A stretch of DNA of 7,750 bases from Aquificaceae bacterium. GTDB taxonomy: Bacteria; Aquificota; Aquificia; Aquificales; Aquificaceae. The DNA is taken from positions 1 through 7,750 of the forward strand of contig WFYH01000139.1 in the NCBI GenBank assembly GCA_015490215.1. Reading direction: 5' to 3'. Under the pieces are notes generated by a model. It worked only from the letters and a program-made list of their open reading frames with translations, had not been told where the DNA came from and did not search any database. Numbering within the stretch: position 1 is the stretch's first letter; every line of letters begins with the position of its first letter. A program made the position numbers and the translations under genes. Below are positions 7,070 through 7,750 of the stretch, piece by piece.

Positions 7070-7750
7070 GCCTCCTGTGGAGCCTCAGAAGGTCCCTGTC
7101 AATGTCCTTAAACTCCTCTGCTCTTTCAAAGTCCTCTATGTAGAACCTCCCCTTTCTGTAACTTACAAAACCCTTCCTTTCACCGGCAAGTAGTGCTTCA
7201 AGGGCTACCTCTCCGAACTTCATTCCCATTACTCTGTCCCAGTGGGTGGGGGAGCCACCCCTTTGGAGGTGTCCAAGAACCGTTGCCCTGATCTCTCCGA
7301 AACTCTCCCCCACTTCCCTTAAAAGGTAGTCTCTGAGATCCTGAGCCCTTCCGAAGCCTTCCGCCACCACCATTATGAAGTGTAGCTTTCCCAAAGACTT
7401 TGCCCTCTTTATCTCTTCGGGGATCTTTTCAAGGGGGTAAGGGTCTTCGGGTATCAGGATAAGTTCCGCCCCCGTGGCTATTCCCACCTCAAGGGCTATA
7501 AACCCCCTTTCCCTTCCCATAACCTCTATTACGAAAATCCTTTCGTGCGAGCTTGCTGTGTCCCTGATCTTGTCTACCGCCTCTACCGCATTTCTAACGG
7601 CGGTGTCGTAGCCTATACAGTATTCGGTCCCCCCTATGTCGTTGTCTATGGTGCAGGGGACCCCTATAACGGGAAGTCCCGTCTCCTCCGCTATAAGGGA
7701 GGCTCCCTTGAAACTTCCCTCACCCCCGAGAACTATGAGAGCTTCTATAC
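7059..7750 (-). CDS. pfkA: 6-phosphofructokinase PfkA, N-terminal part beyond the window
   Basis: The C-terminal 229 residues of an ATP-type phosphofructokinase are seen; by comparison with E. coli PfkA about 90 N-terminal residues are missing to the right. The enzyme phosphorylates fructose 6-phosphate. Catalytic and substrate motifs are present: TIDND with the catalytic Asp, DKIRDTASSHER, EVMGR, VVAEG and RATVLGHLQRGGSP. Two active-site positions depart from the textbook pattern: GGEGS instead of GGDGS (7719-7721 encodes Glu), and PCTIDND where Gly is usual in ATP enzymes and Lys in pyrophosphate enzymes (7653-7655 encodes Cys). The Gly at E. coli position 104, typical of ATP use, is kept. 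The frame is open to the window edge; the Met codon at 7520 is internal (VMGR). It converges on dapF with an 11-bp overlap. Confidence 0.97.
   Translation of the reverse strand, partial: IEALIVLGGEGSFKGASLIAEETGLPVIGVPCTIDNDIGGTEYCIGYDTAVRNAVEAVDKIRDTASSHERIFVIEVMGRERGFIALEVGIATGAELILIPEDPYPLEKIPEEIKRAKSLGKLHFIMVVAEGFGRAQDLRDYLLREVGESFGEIRATVLGHLQRGGSPTHWDRVMGMKFGEVALEALLAGERKGFVSYRKGRFYIEDFERAEEFKDIDRDLLRLHRRLNT

Noticed and set aside
7059..7090. Direct repeat GAGCCTC (7068-7074 and 7080-7086) and possible terminator between dapF and pfkA
   Set aside because: The repeat lies in the last codons of pfkA, is only 7 bp, and gives no stable hairpin with a U tract.

Overview
The window looks like chromosome from a thermophilic, autotrophic bacterium of the Aquificales (Aquifex/Hydrogenobacter/Thermocrinis type). 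Four things point there. It holds a five-gene 2-oxoacid:ferredoxin oxidoreductase cluster of the kind described in Hydrogenobacter, which fixes CO2 by the reductive TCA cycle. Genes are packed tightly or overlap. Codon use favours AGG/AGA for Arg and ATA for Ile. Proteins are rich in Glu and Lys. The genus cannot be fixed from sequence alone. GC is roughly one half by eye.

Layout. (1) 1-1005, plus strand: the 3' three quarters of thiC (thiamine pyrimidine synthase), overlapping by ATGA an unrecognised 145-aa gene that ends at 1439. (2) 1450-2043, minus strand: a secreted, probably outer-membrane beta-barrel protein that converges on the thiC pair. (3) 2044-2154: a 111-bp divergent intergenic region with a good plus-strand sigma70-like promoter candidate. 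(4) 2155-5894, plus strand: a compact five-gene operon. In order it encodes a CODH/ACS epsilon-like accessory subunit, then the alpha, beta and gamma subunits of a 2-oxoacid:ferredoxin oxidoreductase, then a 74-aa ten-cysteine ferredoxin-like subunit. It ends in a GC-rich hairpin. (5) 5940-7069, plus strand: an unrecognised acidic 95-aa gene followed 2 nt later by dapF (diaminopimelate epimerase). (6) 7059-7750, minus strand: the 3' part of pfkA (6-phosphofructokinase), overlapping the end of dapF by 11 bp and running off the window.

How the genes fit together. The oxidoreductase uses thiamine diphosphate and reduced ferredoxin to carboxylate an acyl-CoA, either acetyl-CoA to pyruvate or succinyl-CoA to 2-oxoglutarate. 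This is a key step of reductive TCA CO2 fixation. Gene order (accessory, A, B, G, ferredoxin) matches my recollection of Hydrogenobacter forDABGE, which favours 2-oxoglutarate, but the sequence alone does not settle the substrate. ThiC, just upstream, makes the pyrimidine half of the cofactor this enzyme needs. dapF serves lysine and peptidoglycan synthesis, and pfkA serves hexose phosphate metabolism.

The least explained items are the accessory subunit and ten-cysteine ferredoxin of the oxidoreductase, a short internal repeat in its beta subunit, two substituted active-site positions in PfkA, and the two unrecognised small proteins. I found no CRISPR array, insertion sequence, tRNA, rRNA or phage gene. 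The core genes are of known families, and I do not claim a wholly new system.
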